DNA of 14,322 nucleotides from Fusobacterium sp. (GTDB taxonomy: Bacteria; Fusobacteriota; Fusobacteriia; Fusobacteriales; Fusobacteriaceae), in the NCBI GenBank assembly GCA_020024855.1, contig JAHHTB010000031.1, forward strand, positions 1-14,322, given 5' to 3'. A program made the position numbers and the translations under genes. Below the pieces are notes generated by a model. That model made no database searches and was not told the origin of the DNA. It saw only the letters and a program-made list of their open reading frames with translations. How positions within the stretch are numbered: the stretch's first letter is position 1; each line of letters opens with the position of its first letter. Of the stretch, positions 12,607 through 14,322 are shown one piece after another.

Positions 12607-13695
12607 CTACATAATTCCTCTTAATCTTATCATTCCAAGTGCAAGTATTCCCAAAAGAAGTGAAACTATCCAAAATCTCATGGTTACTTTATTTTCTGGT
12701 ACCCCCATAAGTTCAAAGTGATGATGAATTGGTGCCATTCTAAATACTCTTTTCTTTCTTAGTTTATAAGAACCTACTTGAAGTATAACTGAAACAGCTT
12801 CCATCACAAATATTCCACCAATGATTGGAAGAAGAAGTTCTTGTTTTAAAAGAATGGATATTACACCAATAACTCCTCCTAAAGCCAAAGACCCTGTATC
12901 TCCCATAAAAATTTGGGCAGGATAACAATTATACCATAAAAAAGCTAATCCAGCACCTACTATAGTTGAAACAAAAACAGATATCTCTCCTGCTCCTGGA
13001 ATAGAAAATAAATGCAAATGAGCACTTAATTCTATATGACCACTAAAATATGCTATTACTCCAAGTATAGAACAACTTATTATAACTGGCATAATAGCTA
13101 AACCGTCTAATCCATCAGTTATATTTACTGCATTTGAAGTCCCATTTACTACAAGCATTATAAAAAGTAACATAAAAAAACTTCCTATATAAAAAAACAT
13201 ATTTGGAACAATTGGATTGGATATCGAAAAGTCCACTACTTTTGATCCTGTAAGACCAAATTCTTTAATAAAAATCCATACTATTATTGAAATTAGACTC
13301 TGCCCAAAAAGTTTTTTCTTTCCAGAAAGACCATCTTTGTTAACTGTAAATTTTTTATAATCATCAATAAAACCAATTGTACTAAAACATAAAGTTGTTA
13401 CTATAAGAAGTAACGTAAATTTATTATATAAATTTCCTGTTACTAAAATTGTTAAAAAAGAGCCTAAAAGCATAAGAACTCCTCCCATTGTTGGAGTTCC
13501 TTTTTTAGAATAATGTGATACTGGTCCACACTCTCTTATCTCTTCACCGTATTTTTTCTTTTTCAAGAATTTAATAAAAGGCTTTCCTATTATTAAAACA
13601 ACTAAAAAAGAAAAAATAAACCCCACAAATGTTCTGAAATATATAGATTTTAAAAATTCTAACTGCTCACAATACAATCCAAGTATGTATAACAT
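12607..13695 (-). CDS. mraY: Phospho-MurNAc-pentapeptide transferase (MraY)
   Basis: Integral membrane enzyme that transfers phospho-MurNAc-pentapeptide from UDP to undecaprenyl phosphate, giving lipid I. It is mostly hydrophobic, with about ten membrane segments expected for the family. Catalytic and metal-binding motifs are present: GFIDDYKKF with Asp111-Asp112, NITDGLDGLA (191-200) and FMGDTGSLALGG with Asp266. The cytoplasmic HHH loop is APIHHHFELMG with His324-326. KKGTPTMGG (64-72) is the usual N-terminal block. Length 362 fits the family (about 320-370). ATG start with TAGGAGA (AGGAG at 13702-13706) 6 bases upstream; that site contains the TAG stop of murF, so the two genes are probably translated in tandem. 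It comes straight after murF, as in other dcw clusters. Confidence 0.98.
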   Translation of the reverse strand: MLYILGLYCEQLEFLKSIYFRTFVGFIFSFLVVLIIGKPFIKFLKKKKYGEEIRECGPVSHYSKKGTPTMGGVLMLLGSFLTILVTGNLYNKFTLLLIVTTLCFSTIGFIDDYKKFTVNKDGLSGKKKLFGQSLISIIVWIFIKEFGLTGSKVVDFSISNPIVPNMFFYIGSFFMLLFIMLVVNGTSNAVNITDGLDGLAIMPVIISCSILGVIAYFSGHIELSAHLHLFSIPGAGEISVFVSTIVGAGLAFLWYNCYPAQIFMGDTGSLALGGVIGVISILLKQELLLPIIGGIFVMEAVSVILQVGSYKLRKKRVFRMAPIHHHFELMGVPENKVTMRFWIVSLLLGILALGMIRLRGIM

Positions 13696-13704
13696 TTCTT
13701 TCTC

Positions 13705-14322
13705 CTATTCCATTATTTCCCAGAGATGATTAAAATTTGAACCTTTAAGTAAAATGATTCTATCTGAAAAACTTTCTTTTATAATATTTTTTATTTCTTC
13801 TTTTGTTTCTACTATAATTAATTTTTCTTTATTCTCAATATTATTAGAGGCTTCTTTCATTATTTTTCCCAAAATAATAATTTTCTCTATATCAAGAGAT
13901 AAAGCATATTTTATTGTATCTATATGATATTTAAGTTCATCACTTCCTAATTCTCCCATATCTGCTAAAATTGCTATTTTTGAAATATTTTTATAGACAT
14001 TGTTAAATGTTTCTAAAGAATATTTCATTGATACAGGACTTGCATTATATGAATCATTTACATATTTAATTCCATTTTTTTCAATTTTTTGGAATCTCAT
14101 AGGAGTTACCACACAATTTTTTAAACCTTTATTTATTTCATTAGTTGAAAGTTTTAAATTTTTACCAATCGCTACTCCAATAGATGCATTTATACAGTTG
14201 TGTTTCCCATTCATTCCAAAATAATATTTTTCATTATCAATTTGAAACTCTGTTCCTTTTTCCGTTTCTATATAATCTTTTATTATATAATTATTATTTT
14301 CATCAAATCCAACTTTTATTCC
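13705..14322 (-). CDS. murF: UDP-MurNAc-tripeptide--D-Ala-D-Ala ligase MurF, 5' end cut by the window
   Basis: Adds the D-Ala-D-Ala made by Ddl to the UDP-MurNAc-tripeptide, completing the pentapeptide precursor. Only the last 205 codons are in the window. The frame stays open upstream of the Met at 14212-14214 to the edge (reading GIKVGFDENNNYII from 14322), so that Met is internal and not a start. The visible part covers the end of the central domain and the C-terminal ligase domain: FGMNGKHNCINAS, TPMRFQKIE, VNDSYNASPVSM, ILADMGELG and the terminal LLKGSNFNHLWEIME. NDSYNASP and the DMGELG motif mark MurF rather than MurE. It ends 9 bases before mraY and its stop is part of the mraY ribosome binding site. 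Confidence 0.96.
   Translation of the reverse strand, partial: GIKVGFDENNNYIIKDYIETEKGTEFQIDNEKYYFGMNGKHNCINASIGVAIGKNLKLSTNEINKGLKNCVVTPMRFQKIEKNGIKYVNDSYNASPVSMKYSLETFNNVYKNISKIAILADMGELGSDELKYHIDTIKYALSLDIEKIIILGKIMKEASNNIENKEKLIIVETKEEIKNIIKESFSDRIILLKGSNFNHLWEIME

Overview
The window is a compact, strongly AT-rich bacterial segment in which every gene I can support lies on the minus strand. It reads (in transcription order, from high to low coordinate) as a cell-envelope supercluster. Low GC, A/T-dominated third codon positions, strong AGGAGG ribosome binding sites, AT-rich terminators and this gene order fit a member of the Fusobacteria (Fusobacterium or a close relative). That placement is inference from composition and protein character; no rRNA gene or other marker in the window proves it.

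Layout. (1) 14322 to 3989 is the peptidoglycan and division (dcw) cluster: murF (cut by the window edge), mraY, murD, murG, murC, murB, ddl, ftsQ, ftsA, ftsZ. Most junctions are overlaps or gaps of 3 to 23 bases; the exception is a 70-base gap between mraY and murD. (2) 3988 to 3313 is a small ribosomal protein operon, rpsF-rpsR, with its own clear promoter, a structured leader and a strong terminator. (3) 3312 to 80 is a phospholipid and fatty-acid initiation group: plsX and fabH, translationally overlapping, then fabD behind its own promoter, which carries a perfect palindrome over the expected start site.

How the genes work together. MurB, MurC and MurD build UDP-MurNAc and its first two amino acids. 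Ddl makes D-Ala-D-Ala, and MurF adds it. MraY and MurG put the product on the lipid carrier as lipid I and lipid II. FtsQ, FtsA and FtsZ form the septal machine that directs where wall is made. PlsX, FabH and FabD start fatty-acid and phosphatidate synthesis, so wall, division and membrane supply are neighbours on one strand.

No intergenic stretch reaches 300 bases; the longest, 3095-3312, holds the rpsR terminator and the plsX promoter region. I see no mobile element, CRISPR array, tRNA, rRNA or signs of recent transfer. This is a core housekeeping region, and I found no previously undescribed system. The points worth a second look are regulatory (the fabD operator-like palindrome, the rpsF leader, the mraY-murD hairpin), the absence of ftsW between murD and murG, the ftsQ start codon, and an unusually long charged linker in FtsA.
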